From Phallusia mammillata (taxonomy: Eukaryota > Chordata > Ascidiacea > Phlebobranchia > Ascidiidae), in NCBI GenBank assembly GCA_003260075.1, contig QLIY01000053.1, positions 134,600 through 198,599 of the forward strand: a stretch of DNA of 64,000 nt, read 5' to 3'. The position numbers were made by a program, and so were the translations under genes. This document shows positions 1-12,700 of this stretch, in pieces. A model generated the notes under the pieces. It worked only from the letters and a program-made list of their open reading frames with translations. It had not been told where the DNA came from and searched no databases. The stretch's first letter is position 1, and each line of letters starts with the position of its first letter.

Positions 1-834
1 AGTGCTCTATGGTACCACTTCTTGCAGAACAACTAATTTGTTTGAATCATATTTCATTCAACGCTATCTTAAGCACCAAAACAGTAGATATATCTATCAA
101 GAGCAATCATTTGACATAATTAACGCCCACTGTGCCGCAGCGTTGTTCGGCTTTTCATAGCAAGTAGCAACTATGCTTTTTGTTGAGAATTGACATGACC
201 TGTATTTTGAAGATCGTAATGATACGAAACAACAGGAATAGTTACGTAACAATGACAATAGACCTGGGGACTGTTTTTTTTTGTTAACAAAACCAGACAA
301 ACAAAACAAAACCAGACAAACAAAATATAAAGTTGCAAATTGAGGTTTTTGTGAACAAAACAGAAGCCACTCGCGTACCACCTGAAAACCCTTCGCGTAC
401 CACTAGTGGTACGCGTACCACCGGTTGGGAACCCCTGTGTTAGAGCGTACGTGATTTGCTCATATTCAACTTAGGTCAGACCGAGAAGTGTAAAGAAAGT
501 TGTTCAGTTGGCTAAAATAGCTTTTCCTCTTTCTTCTTTTACAACGTGTATTGGCTGAACCGCATTTATGACATAACCATTGCTGTATGCCGCGTAAATC
601 ACATAAAAATGTTTCCAAGTGGTGTCCAGTAAAAACGAATCAGAACAGAATTTTACAAAGCATATTTTTTTGGCATTATTTTGGAATTACTAACTTGCAA
701 TAGGATTAGTTGGTACGCCGTACTGGGAGTATAGCTCACCATGTGGGACGCAATCGGTATGTGGATGACGACCACTGCACCTCGTGGTGGGCTAATTTGG
801 TCACAAAACCTGTTCCGGAAACAATTTGTGTCAG

Positions 835-1620
835 CCCCCCCCCCCTAATATGGGTAATCCATTACCCGAATAAAGAGTAACGGCTGTAAATTACTGTGTA
901 TCCTATGTATGCCTTGATTCTGTGTGAAAGACTGTTCGGTTCTGGTGCAAAAAAAAACCTTTGTTAAGAAATCTGATTTTGGAAAAAATTGCGTAGAGTA
1001 TATGCGCACCGCTGATCTTTAAATTTAGCCCCCCCCCCCTTTTTTTGCTCCACGGTAGTCCGCTGCTGTGTTTGTATTAAACTTGGTCTGTTTGCTTTGT
1101 AGGTCTAAAACTTAAACGAAAACAACTATTCTCTTTAAAGTTATAACGAGGACGTACGAGAACCCGGCGGACACAACAATACAAGGTAAATCGTTGGTTA
1201 CTTACATTTTTGTACTGGCGGACGTAAAACTTTGTTATCTACTAAACTTTATTACTGTAGGCTTTTATAAGGATTTTTATCATGTATATCAGTTACGTAA
1301 GCCAAAAACAGTTAGGTCTTTGCATAAAGAGTCCAATCTTGAGAACAAAGTAATATGGGTAATCCATTTCCCGAATAAAGAGTAAATGCTGTAAATTAAT
1401 TACTGTGTATCTTATCTATGCCTTGATTCTGTGTGAGAGACTGTTAGGTTCTGGTGCAAAAAAAAAACTTGCGTTAAGAAATCTGATTTGGGAAAAAATT
1501 GCGTATAAGGATATATGCGCATCGCTGATCTTAAAATTTTGCTTTATGCTTGTGTGGCTGATGTACCTGTCAAGGTGTCTACGTATTTTTATTTGTAGAG
1601 GTCTAAAATTGTTGATTTTC
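835..1620. repeat. Duplicated segment with C11 tracts at both ends of one copy
   Basis: A copy at 846-1028 is flanked by C11 at 835-845 and C11 at 1029-1039. A diverged second copy starts at 1351 and runs to about 1540, with weaker similarity continuing to about 1620. The two copies share the TAATATGGGTAATCCATT start and the GGTTCTGGTGCAAAAAA core, and differ at many positions. This is the most diverged member of the C/G-tract duplication class. Confidence 0.8.
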
Positions 1621-1739
1621 CCAGTAAGTAATTTGGCCCGGTTACTGAACGTGTTTTTTTTATGATACAAAGCAAAAAGGCGATATGCATTTGAAGGTTT
1701 TAAGTTTTTGCATATAGAAGTTTGCACTAACGCGATTTG

Positions 1740-2480
1740 TTTGCATTAAAAATGCTGCATCAAAATATCACCTAAGATTATCAAACCATTGTTATTGGTT
1801 GTTTGTGACATATGGCTTACACCTATTGTAAATGCAGCTGATTGAATTGTTTCCTCTAAACGTAGGACTTTCAAAACTTTAGCAATAGATGGACGAATGT
1901 GCAGTTTGTTTAAAAGTTACTTTGAAACTTACAGGTTTTGTACCACCTTTGAATGTGTTTATATTTCATTTGTTGCTTTTGTCAAGTCTTAAAAGCAGTT
2001 TTCAAAATCAATTTCGACAAAGTTTATAGCTAAACTGGACTTGTGGGCGGATTTGTTGTGAGTGAAAAAAAAATTTAAAATATACGACCACATATTGTTT
2101 ATTTCCGTATAAATGGGTTCTGTACCACAAACATATCATACATACAAAAGTCTCTTGTGAAAATTCGATTTTATATTTGTTCCTTTTCATTTTGTATGTG
2201 TCTGAAACACAAAAGTGCATAATAGGTCCTTTCTGCTGTGTCGACGGTGAGAGTGCTATTTTTGCGGTTTAAGAATCGTGATTTTAAAATGTGCCACTTA
2301 TATAGTCATCTAAACAATCTCAAACTAGTTTAGTTTGGCTTAAAAGTTAGGTCAAATTAAAGCGTATTTTGCTTTCTCGTAGTTAAATGAAAGTTCCGAT
2401 GTGCATATCTTAAACTTGTAACGCTAATGGTAGAATTGCCGGCTTCCTTCAGATTAAAATTAAAAGTCAAAAATCGCACA
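1740..2480. repeat. Segmental duplication block A (left copy)
   Basis: This flank of the degraded astacin gene is clearly similar to 15405-16209. Shared stretches include GGGTTCTGTACCACAAACAT and CTTCCTTCAGATTAAAAT. Similarity stops at the base where the ShK stop-codon exon of paralog 1 begins (2484), so the duplication breakpoint lies at the gene's 3' end. Confidence 0.8.
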
Positions 2481-2483
2481 TGA

Positions 2484-5400
2484 CTAGCAAAAATTGCATG
2501 ACTTCGGGCACCAGTAAACCATACCATCGCGCCAAGATTCGCAATATTTCAGATTGTCGGAGCAGTTTGTTCTGTAAATCCAAATACATCGTCATCTTTC
2601 ACTTGTTTTAAGTATTAATCTTAAAAGCAGAAAAACAACAACTGTAGCTTAACACTGTAAGTAAACTTATTTGGAACATAAGTTTATGTAATTTTTTGGA
2701 AGTTTTAAAAATTACAGTTGATTGATGTAAAATGCCAAAACAACTTGAAAACGAATAGTGCTAGTTTTGTTGTTTATCAAGATATTTTTTTAAACCAGGA
2801 TATATGTAAACTAGGATATACGTTATTACATTTTTAAAAAATGCTACACATCCCAATGAGTCATCAAATACGTTTTAACCCATTTGAGCAATACTAAGTT
2901 AGATTTCATTTTAAAATTCTACCCATAGCTTCTTTAAAGTTACGTAATTAGCTATTGGTGTGGTGAATAGGCATTCTTGGCATTTCAATCGCAACGTATT
3001 TTCAAAAAAAGTAAACAAAAAACTTACGTCCTGTCCAGACATTGCGCTTCTGCCAAAAAAGATTTTTTTAGAGCATTATAGTATTATTAATTTAAAAGTT
3101 AGAAAATATATGTGCTTTACGGCACGTTTGTTAAATTATTTTTTATTTACATGCCCACTTTATAGCCGATTTCCATATTGTTTTTTTTTTCAATTGTCTA
3201 ATTTACAAACGAACCTTTGCATTTGTACTTTTCGTTAATCTGATATATATCTTTAACGGACAATCCTACTCTTTGGCTCAGGACTGGTCGGTTTGTGCTG
3301 CAAAAAACCAAAACCCCTAATGATCGCTAGCAAATTGTTTTTGCTAGTATTCCAAAAAACATCATTTTTATTGTACCTTATGTAAACCAAAAAAATTATT
3401 TTGAGCATAAAACCTTGAAGTTTAAGTGTTGTTGAATAGACAAGTGTACGTTTAAGTTGGATAAACTTTTGAAATTACTGTTCGGTAATAGCGAAATCGA
3501 GGCTGGATTTTAGGTCCTGGCAAATGACACTTTTTGTAATATGAACATCATGTTAATGTCAAGTACAACAGGATTGTGATAAAAGTTTATTTAACTCACG
3601 CTCTATTGATGATTGTGGGCTTATTAGGATCCAATGCGTGAGCGTACCCACCATAATGCATGACCGAATCAATGTCGTACGGATAGCCGAAGGAATCCCA
3701 CTCTTCTCTACTTCGCTTTGCAAAGTTTACACCTAAGGACGCGGTAAAAAAAAATATGTTAACAAAAGTCGAAGGGGTTTTGCTAAAAGGTATTTAACGG
3801 GCTAGCTGTGGGCGACTGCATTCGTAATTCTCTCTGCAGTGCTTTTTAACCCTAGTATCTTTAGTAACTTGCGATTTGTTTACGGACCTGCGTGTTAAAA
3901 ATGAAAGTTGTTGCAAATGAATAAAAGACTTACGCGAACGAGGGAGGTTATCCCACTTTATTTCTATGAATTCATCACGGTCTGGTCTTGATTGTTCATG
4001 CCAGTAACCCAGTGCGTGCATTATTTCGTGGATCACGATTCCCGGAGAAGTTGCGCAGTAGGGGTATCTTGCGTTTTGGTCTGGTTTTGTTTATTAGAGA
4101 TTATCACTTTAGGTTGTTGGTGTTTTTTCCTTATTTATGTGAAAATGGTTAGTAAGTGATCTATTTGAAACCAGGGATTTACCACTTGTTTGCCGCCCAT
4201 CTTGCCCACGTATGACCCACATCCTCGTGCGTGTTGAAACCATATAAAGTCAGACTGATTTTCCCGCCTAACAAAATCAATGCACGTTACAATGCGAATC
4301 GCTGAAGTTGCCGAGTTGATGTATTTAGTGACCTTGAAGCCTTGAAAAATAAGGTTCAATTAAAGTCGGGGTTTAACCATGATTGCATGAATGCCTATAG
4401 GCTTAGGGTTGTTCGGGATCTGATTTGCAAACCAAATGAAACATAGGATCACTGATATTATTATGATGGCATGAGCAAATGTTAGTTTTAGCATCCCCCT
4501 ACAACAAATGCGTGGGTCACTACATTTGTCATAAACTAAAATGGTATTGAAATTTGACATATCATACTACGTAATATCAATAAAGTTTTTCCTCCATATT
4601 GTTTATGTCTCTTTTTACTTCACCGTAGCTTTTAATGTGCTTTTTTCTTACCTAAGTTGTCGCTATCGATTTCATAAGGTAATTTCACAAAGTCTCATTC
4701 TTTGGGCCATTGGCGAAGTCCATATTTAGTAGCATCCCGTTTGCTTCTTTCAGCTTTTTTAAGTTCGTTGTGTTCTGCTCCGTAGGCATGCAAAATGGCC
4801 CCTAAATCTTCCTCTCCTGCAAAAAAAACAGGCCTTTGCTCCTATTTCAAGTGCAGATATTGTTTCCGGATTTGGACAACACAGTGATTTCCAGACTTTT
4901 TGGCACGTTGCTTTATACAGAATATTTTTTTAAACTTTGCCGCACGGCGATGGTTAGACTTGTACAACCTACTGTTTCTAGCTTAATAGAAACAAAACTT
5001 TTAGAAATACGAACAATGTTTTCACTACGTACGGTACAAGCTCTTTGACAGTTTTTTAACTGTTTAAGCCACTGTAATAAATTTAGTGTTTGGTATTTCG
5101 TGGTGCCTTACTTAACGAATTACAGAAATATGTTCTCAAATTTTCATTTGGTGTTTGTTTTTCATGTAGCCTATTTTTGGTACGTCTGAGGAAAATAAAA
5201 AATCCAAGATGAATTTGAATAAAAGGTCGCGTATTCGCATTCCATTTTGAAATCACGATAGCACCATGGTCGGGAATCACTGGTTCAAACTGTTGCTTTT
5301 TAAGGTAACGTTTAAAGCACAGCGTTGAGTCACCCAAACGTGACAAAGCAACAGATCTGAAATGGCTAAAAAACAAACAATTTTTTTCGTATGTTTGTGT

Positions 5401-6335
5401 AAAGTATTTTGTTATCTCTAAGAATCAAAAGAATTTTCTGTCGAAGCCGAGATTTTGTATCACATATCAAGTGTGGTTGTTAAAACTTTTTTTACCTTTA
5501 ACATTGATGTCGTCTTCAAATATGCCTTCCGTCTTACACCGGCTACAGTCAGGACAACTTTGTTCATCTTCCTCGTAACCCACATGACACGTCATTAAAC
5601 ATTCCTCTGTGCCTGGGCATTCCTCCTTCTCAGGTAGTGTTTTGTTTCCTGTGGTGAGGGCAATTTAAGTTATTTTGAAAACCTTTCGTAACTATTAGCC
5701 AAATCTAGCGATTTTACGTGGTATACGTGCAAAGTGTTTTACATAGGAGGATTACAAAACACAAAAGTTATACTTATAGCTGTGTAACTCTGTCTCCAAT
5801 ATAACTTGTATAAAGCTTATCAAAAGTGGTTTAAATTTAACATGCGCAAAAACTTACAATTACATACCTGAAAAGATTTCCTGAAGAGTTTTTTCCATTT
5901 AAAATTCGGCTCTGTTCAAAATGTCAAAAATCAAAATGTGCATGTAGCTATACAACTCAACAATTAGTTGGTGTTTTGTGTAGAATAATCCTTACAGTGT
6001 TTTTAAAGATTGTGGATTTTTATGCCATTATGTAGTTTGTGGTGAATATATTGATATAAAGTCCTTTACCATCGATTACTTCGCGTATAATTTACTTTCA
6101 AAGAATCATAAGACGTTTTGATTGCATTTTAATCGTTCACTTACCGGTTCCATCATCTTTTTCTCTTTTAATTTGGTCAATTTTTGCGTGGCTGTGAACA
6201 AAACAAAAATAAAAACCCGAATATAATAATGTATACCGTAGGAAAGTAATTCAAAACAATCTTTTACCTTGCCCTCACAACCAACAGAAACAAACAAACA
6301 ATTGAAACATTGGTCACCATTTCAGTAGCTGTCAT
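2484..6335 (-). pseudogene. Degraded astacin-ShK metalloprotease (paralog 1)
   Basis: All eleven exon positions of the intact paralog can be found on the minus strand: 6268-6335 (signal peptide), 6145-6191, 5868-5911, 5496-5648 (antistasin-like, FEDD), 4652-4816 (propeptide end), 4183-4340, 3934-4067 (zinc motif [11 protein letters not shown]), 3600-3732 (Met-turn SVMHY), 3215-3297, 3028-3049 and 2484-2571 (ShK, ends TAG). Three lesions argue against function. There is an in-frame TGA at 4695-4697, just after the WPKE motif. Exon 3 is 44 nt instead of 48, which breaks the frame and exposes a TAA. Exon 7 has lost the sequence before its first cysteine, and neither nearby acceptor restores phase. 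The donor of exon 9 is weak (GTTCGT). Exon 3 has phase 1 at both ends in the intact gene, so skipping it would be tolerated; the TGA would not. The ShK and protease motifs are still well preserved, so decay is recent, or the lesions are sequence errors. Confidence 0.75.
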
Positions 6336-6941
6336 GACAGTCAAGTTGAAATGATTTCGTTTGTAACAGCCAAACCTTTTACAAAAGAAAAATAAGTTCC
6401 TGCTCATTTCTTACAAATAAGTTCCTGGGTGTGCTTGCACCCAGACTACAAAAACTTCCTATACGTCTAATATTATTAATGAATAAAACAACAGGAAACC
6501 TTTTACGAAATCCTTCGACCTTCTAGGAACACTGTTTTGTCGAGAACTTTGTGCTTTGTCAGCAAAATTATATTTCCGACATAGACAAAACTGATAAATA
6601 GTCTTGTTTGCAACCAGATGGCAAATAGTCGCCAGCTTCGCATTTGTTGTTTTCTTACACTTACAGTAAAATTATTTTAAAGGCTCTCTAGACAAACATT
6701 ATTCATTACTAGCAAGAGCAAATGCATTTGTACCACATAACTCAAGAGTTTGAATATCTGAAAGAAAATTTAAAAAAAAAGTTATTGCGGCCAGAAATGG
6801 AAAACTGTAGAAGTCAACAATCTAAGATACACAATAAACAACCTTTATGAAATTGTGACTTGGGCATTATCTAGTCGCGTTTGGCTTACTAGTGAAATTT
6901 ACCAATTGAAGCCATTCAGTTGTCTTGGTGAATTAAATGTG

Positions 6942-7085
6942 GCACTTGTCCTCCCAAAGTTAGTAAAACCACAAATTTTGCAATGCTTAGCCTAAGACTA
7001 TAAGTGAAACACCCCCCCCCCGCACTTGTCCTCCCAAAGTTAGTAAAACCACAAATTTTGCAATGCTTAAGACTATAAGTGAAAC
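6942..7085. repeat. Tandem duplication with C10 junction
   Basis: Left copy 6942-7011, C10 at 7012-7021, right copy 7022-7085. The copies are nearly identical; the right copy lacks the short AGCCT insertion found in the left one. Confidence 0.9.
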
Positions 7086-7124
7086 TGGGTTAAAACAAAA
7101 CGCTTTTTTTCGTCACGGGTTAAA

Positions 7125-7345
7125 ACAAAACGCTTTGTGAGCAGTAAAGCACCACAACTAACTTGACAGCTGAAAGAAAGCACTGTCGGCAACCAAGCTT
7201 TTGTCTGTTTTGAATCTATTGTAAAATTACGTAGACATTTTTACAATGTTTGGTTAATAACTTTTACTAAATATTACGACATTATGGACCCCATGGATCT
7301 GTTTTAGCAACAAGCAAGTAAAACGAGACTTACGACTGTTTTTGT
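7125..7345. repeat. Dispersed promoter-flank repeat (copy 1)
   Basis: This module occurs directly upstream of astacin paralogs 2 and 3, where it includes AACGCTTTGTAAGCAGTAAA and a TTTTGGCAACAA motif. Related copies lie at about 9095-9190 (partial), 13675-13925, 14775-15015, 16205-16345 and 19285-19530. Copies without a gene downstream are best read as remnants of duplicated astacin upstream regions. Confidence 0.65.
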
Positions 7346-8235
7346 TGGCTTTATCACTAGGCTTTACGTTCTTGTAATAACTCAATATCTCCCCTTTAAC
7401 AGCATTATTTGCACACAGTTTTCGGGACTGTAATTTAAGCTTTGTGTCAAGTCAGCTATGTTTTACGTTTGTTTTGTGCTGGTATGCTTCGAGATTAAAC
7501 AAATTGTAATAAAATGTTGTTTATTCCTTCAATTTACTGTTAAATCTTGTATTGTACGTTATTTCGGTCCAAAAAACGTAGGTTGAACGTATCGCACACA
7601 TCATGTATGTACCTAAAGCTGTGTCCAATTTTCGTTTTAAAGGCAACTAACAAGGTTGTTAAGCGTGGGGCACATCCGAAGGAAATGATTACGGGTCGGT
7701 TATCTAAGTTTGCGTATCGCAGGTTGCTGATCGTTGGTCTTGAGCTTTAAACTTACAGAAAAGAACCGGTATTCATTAACTTGATCCATGTTTTAAATAA
7801 AAATTTACTGCCATGTTCTAAAAACTTACCAAGTAGTTTGTTCGTGTTATATTGTAATAGCGTTTCGGAATGATTTGTATCAAAACAAAGTAGGCAATTC
7901 GGTGAATTTTTTTGTTTGCTGCATGTTGCGGCTTATGTGCCGTTGAAAAACTTACTGTTGTCTCACTAATATCATGCAGCTAGAAATAGACATAAAGTCG
8001 CATGTGAGTGCCATTTCTGTTGGTTTGACTAACTTGACTTTATTTAATATCCGATGTCAAGTAAAGCGCCACTGCTTTTATATCATTAGAATTATATTAG
8101 CAAAAAATTATTAACGGATTTAAGCAAATGTGTTAACATACACTCGACATACAGCGAGCTACAGCAGAAACGCGAAGTGCACAGTGGAGTTGGTTACACT
8201 ACGAAACTCTTCATAGACTGAAGGTTGGCGGTTAG
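7215..8235. repeat. Segmental duplication block B (left copy)
   Basis: Similar to 16205-17380 along most of its length, for example around the shared GCTGTGTCCAATTTTCGTTTT stretch. Both copies encode a similar short open frame (7547-7750 and 16744-16968), which follows from the shared DNA and shows no recognisable domain. The right copy is interrupted by a MITE at 16453-16655 whose empty site is visible here at about 7447. Confidence 0.75.
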
Positions 8236-8380
8236 AAATTTCTCAAGAAATCAAATCACAGAAAAGTCAGCAAGTTATCCCAATAATTTGGTTTTAAACA
8301 AACATTCTTCTAGTGACCCAAGGACGGTTAAGGCCATTCAATCAGAGATGCTAGTCAGGACAAAGGCGCATTATTAAGAC

Positions 8381-8699
8381 CAGGGGTGGGCAACCTTTGT
8401 TACTGTGGGGCCAATTACAAATGTCAAAATTGGGTCGCGGGCCGCACCTGTGTATAATACAAAGTGATTTTGCTCTGTTTCTTACCAAATATGCTTAACT
8501 ACAAGTAAAATTCGTGATTGATTCTAGCCACATTTTGCCAGGTCGCAGAAAACTAGCATAAGGTGCATTAATTAGCTCAAAAATATGTAATAATTGGACT
8601 CGTTTGCCAGTACTTGTGAAATCCAAGCATCTCTGCGGGCCGCACAACCTTTACTAAAGGGCCGCATGCGGCCCGCGAGCCGCAGGTTGCCCACCCCTG
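8381..8699. mobile_element. hAT-type MITE, 319 bp
   Basis: Terminal inverted repeats CAGGGGTGGGCAACCT and its complement AGGTTGCCCACCCCTG bound a GC-rich non-coding interior. It is flanked by 8-bp imperfect direct repeats (ATTAAGAC at 8373-8380, ATTTAGAC at 8700-8707), the target duplication length of hAT transposons. No transposase is encoded, so it would depend on an element elsewhere. Paralogous segments near 15240 and 17390 lack it, which dates insertion after the segmental duplication or marks loss in the others. Confidence 0.85.
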
Positions 8700-9532
8700 A
8701 TTTAGACTGTTAAAACTGTAGGCGATAAGGATTCCCACCGCGATGACGTTAATGGTAGTGTGTGACAAATCTTGTGACGTAAACCGAATGTGCCTTTGAC
8801 GGAAATATTGTGTTAATGGTGACGTAACACGACTGTTGTTCAATTACGACGTAAATGGTGGAGCATAGAAACTTTTTATGCGTAGTTTTCCACGTTTCAT
8901 TAGAGAAAAAAGTTTATTACTCGATATACTTGGCATTGGGTTTTAAAGGTTTTGTTTCAACCTCGCTGCAAATGTGATCAGGTCGCTGCAGATGCTACTT
9001 GAAGTTAGTTACCTAAAGCTGATAGTGTTTGTCTTTAAGAATACTGAGATAATGCTGCGTTGTTATTATTTAAATAACGTTTTTGTTGTAAAAAAAATTT
9101 CTTTAAACCAAACGACAAGGATCCTCTGTTTTGGCAACAAACGAGTAAAACAAAGGTTGTTACTGTTTTTGTCGGCTATTCATTTTTATGCAGTTTGACC
9201 TTTTATTTTAATGTTTGTAACTCGATATCTCTCCTTTGCTTATGTGGCTACATTTCCGGGACTAAATATGAAGCTTATTGCTTAGTCAGCTATAATTTAT
9301 AATTTTTTGTTGGGTGGTTTTGTTGTGAGTAAACTTACAACCACATCTTGTTTATTTCCAAGTATAAATGAGTACAGTATACACAATCCAAATACAAAGT
9401 TTTACTGGAGTCAACACGTTGGGTGGAATCGATTTTGTTTCTACCCACTTCCGTTTTGCAGACGACTGAAACAAAAACATATATATTTGCAAGTGTACAC
9501 ATTTCGAATTTGGTTACTGTCATTTGTTTATT

Positions 9533-9649
9533 TTAGTTCTGTCTGTTTGGACGTGAACTACGTGCATATTATGTGATTATTTATGTGAATACCCCCCCCC
9601 CTTAGTTCTGTCTGTTTGGACGTGAACTACGTGCATATTATGTGATTAT
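9533..9649. repeat. Tandem duplication with C10 junction
   Basis: Left copy 9533-9591, C10 at 9592-9601, right copy 9602-9649. The shared part is identical over about 47 bp; the left copy then continues for a few bases into the C tract. It lies in the 3' flank of the astacin gene that ends at 9794. Confidence 0.9.
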
Positions 9650-9793
9650 GAACGTATTCAATCCGGTAACTGAACTCTGCTTTAAATTAACACCTGTACT
9701 GTATTGCTAGGAGTAATATGAAATTAGCACGTTCAGAAATCACATGCAATTGAAGTCAACTTGAACAAATAATGATAGCAAACCTATACCTGA

Positions 9794-12700
9794 CTAGCAA
9801 TGTCTGCATGTCTTCGGGCACCAATATGCCATAAGTGCCGGACGGGAATGGCATAGATGCGTCCAACCGTAACACATATCTCTGTAAAGTCAAACGTTTT
9901 TGTTTAGCGTTGTTAAAAATATGTTCGAACCATAAGTGCGTTAATATATCAATAAGGAGTAACTGCAAGTTTGGCCGAATTTTGTTGACTTAAATTTACT
10001 TTGTTTTTTAAAATCAGGCCAATCCAGGCAATTTCAAGCTTCGTTCAATTGCATAGGAATAGTGTAACTGTAGCCTATCACTTGTTAAAAATCGCCAGCT
10101 TAATCACATAATCCGAGTAGCATACACGATTATTGCAAATTGGGTAAGCGATTAACCAGATTGCTCAGTACCCTAAAGAGTTTGTATATACGTTTAGTTT
10201 GGTTATTAGCTTGGTTAATATTTACACAAAAATCGGAAAGAAAACTTACGTCCTATCTTCGCATTCCACCACTGAAAAACAAGTTTTTTTAAGTGTGGTT
10301 CTGATAAATTTGCATTTAGTTTCACGATGTTATTCGTTAAAAATAGTAGTTACCCCCCCCCCCAACTTACGTCCTATCTTCGCATTCCACCACTGAAAAA
10401 CAAGTTTTTTTTAAGTGTGGTTCTGATTATAAATTTGCATTTAGTTTCACTATGTTATTCGCTAAAAATAGTTTTTAATACGGTTTTAATATAATGTGAA
10501 ATATTTTGTACATTACGGGCTGGTCATAGTAAAAAATGTGCTTAATACTAAAAAGAATAATCTACCCATATTCGTTTTTATTCCTTTTTTTTAATGGTTT
10601 TTAAACTTACCTCCACATTCGTACTTTTTGTTGATCTGAATGATATCTTGAATGGATAAACCGACCCGTTGGGCCTCAACCGCTGAATATGTGCTGAAAA
10701 GAACACCATGATTCTGAAAAATTCACTTTAGTGCTTTTAAGCGATACAGTCCAGGGACATTAGCCGGTGAAATCAGAACCAGGGTAGGGATTTCAGAACT
10801 AAAAGTGGCGGGAATTTATACTTTTTCTTCCGCGATTATTTTCAGGTCTCAAACAATATTTTGACACTTGCCAAATTTTTTGGGTATAATTGTATATGTA
10901 TTTTTGGAGCTCTATATAGTAGAATTTGGTTATGGAACAAAGCGCAATGCTTGGATTTTGCATTAATGACGTTCAGTTTTTGCGAAGGTTATACTCGGCC
11001 CGAAGGTAACACAAACAAATGTGTTGGCCCATTGAAACTTTAATACTACACTTTTATGGACGTCAGACAAGAATATTAAACTTACGCTTTATTGGTGATT
11101 GTGGGAATATCAGGGTCAATTGCCATAGCGTAACCATCATATTGCATGATTGAATCAATGTCATACGGAGAGCCGAAGGAGTCCCACTCATTTCTACTTC
11201 GAATTTGAAAATTTACACCTGAACACACGATAAAATAATGTTGCACATGATTTTGGTTTATCGCCAGAGTTTTTGATGACATGCATGAGTTTTTACAACG
11301 CCAACACCACATGGCAGTGAACAACAAAATTAACAAGTAACTGTTTTTGTTTATATAACTCTGCTTTCAACTTGCAAACAAATTTAAGTTGTAACGAGGC
11401 AAAATACATTTTAAAATTGCTTGACACACGCTGTTTCTTAGTGTTTCCATGCTCAATTATTTGGTGCATATAAAACAACGACATACCTGCGTTTCTAATG
11501 TTATACCACCATATTTCGACATAATCGTCACGATCCGGTCTCGATTGTTCATGCCAAAAGCCCAATGCGTGCATGATTTCGTGGATCACGGTCCCTTTCG
11601 AGTGTGCGCAGTTCTCGTGTAGCTGAATCTGGCCGAACGTTTACGCATGAGGTATTATGTGAAATTTCTTCATTGTAAAGGTTAAAAAATCAATGACTTT
11701 GTGTAGATATTTTCGAACTGGGGATGTGAAAATAACAACTCTAAAGTCAACATTGCAGGGTTTTAAATATTCTGAGCAAAAACTAAAGCCCGTATTTGAT
11801 GCTTTTGTCGAAACGTTGTGATGTTTTACACGCAAGTACTGACATTAATCATTTTGCTCGTAATAACTATTTTTATTACAAAGACGTTATTTATCTTTTT
11901 TGTCGTAAAAAAACTTTTTTAAGCAACAACCTACATAGTTTTTGTGTGTTTGGTTTCGCTTTAAAGCGACGAGTTTATGATCTATGCAAATCGGTTGGAT
12001 TAGTTATAAGTTTACCACTTGCTTCCCTCCCTTCTTGCCGACATGGGACGAGCATTTTTCGCCGCCTTCAAACCGTATGTAGTCTTCTTGACCTTCTCTT
12101 CCGGCAAATTCAATGCAGGTTTTGGCATGAAACTCTGCGATGCCCCAGTTCACGCGATCGTTGAGTGCAGACCCTAAAAAAGTTCGAAAAAAATACTTTA
12201 TATTTCTCAAGTCGGGTTTTTTACAACTGATAACACGAGTAAACGTTTGTTAGATAAGGCATGTCTCTTTTTATAACCAAGTAGAAGAGTATTAATTTTG
12301 TTAAAACAAAATTGTATTTTAAAAAGAAACGATAGATTATAGTTTCTATTTTTTTCACCTAAACTGTTTTTGTCGATCTCGTAATATATTATCACTTTAT
12401 CGTCTGTTTTTGGCCATTGATGAAGACCGGATTTTAGAGCGTCTCGTTTGCGCCGTTTAGTTCCTTCGTTTTCTGCGCCGTAAGCATCCAACACTGTGTC
12501 CAGATCTTCCTGTCCTGTGCCAATGTTAACCCAAAGTTTAGATACTCAAGAGCACATGTTCATTTTTCAAATATATATTTTTTTTAAATAGGCAATGCTT
12601 GTAGCATGTTGTATGGTTACAGTGTAGCAACAGTCTGGTTCAAAAAGCGCAGATCTGTTTGATTTATTTTTCGAATCGTGTTTGTTGAAGACAGTTTTAT

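Larger units (their letters stand above)
1..2483. other. Intergenic, 3' flank of astacin paralog 1
   Basis: No gene is recognised here. The stretch contains a duplicated segment bounded by two C11 tracts (listed separately). From about 1740 it is homologous to 15405-16209, so it is part of the segmental duplication network around the astacin genes. The reading frames in it are short, low-complexity and have no recognisable domain. Confidence 0.6.
6336..9793. other. Intergenic duplicated region between astacin paralogs
   Basis: No gene is recognised. The stretch is a mosaic of sequence repeated elsewhere in the window: 7215-8235 matches 16205-17380, 8700-9080 matches 17385-17730, and 9313-9368 matches 17767-17822. 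It also holds two C10-junction duplications and a hAT-type MITE. A possible polyadenylation signal for the 9794-13573 gene (TTTATT on plus, AATAAA on minus) lies at 9527-9532. Confidence 0.6.

Noticed and set aside
7547..7750. Short open frame with a similar partner at 16744-16968, suggesting a conserved small protein
   Set aside because: The similarity is fully explained by the DNA-level segmental duplication, it continues outside the frames, and the frame has no start context or domain support.
11796..12164. Plus-strand open frame of 122 aa
   Set aside because: It is antisense to the astacin exon 12016-12173, and the rest shows no domain.
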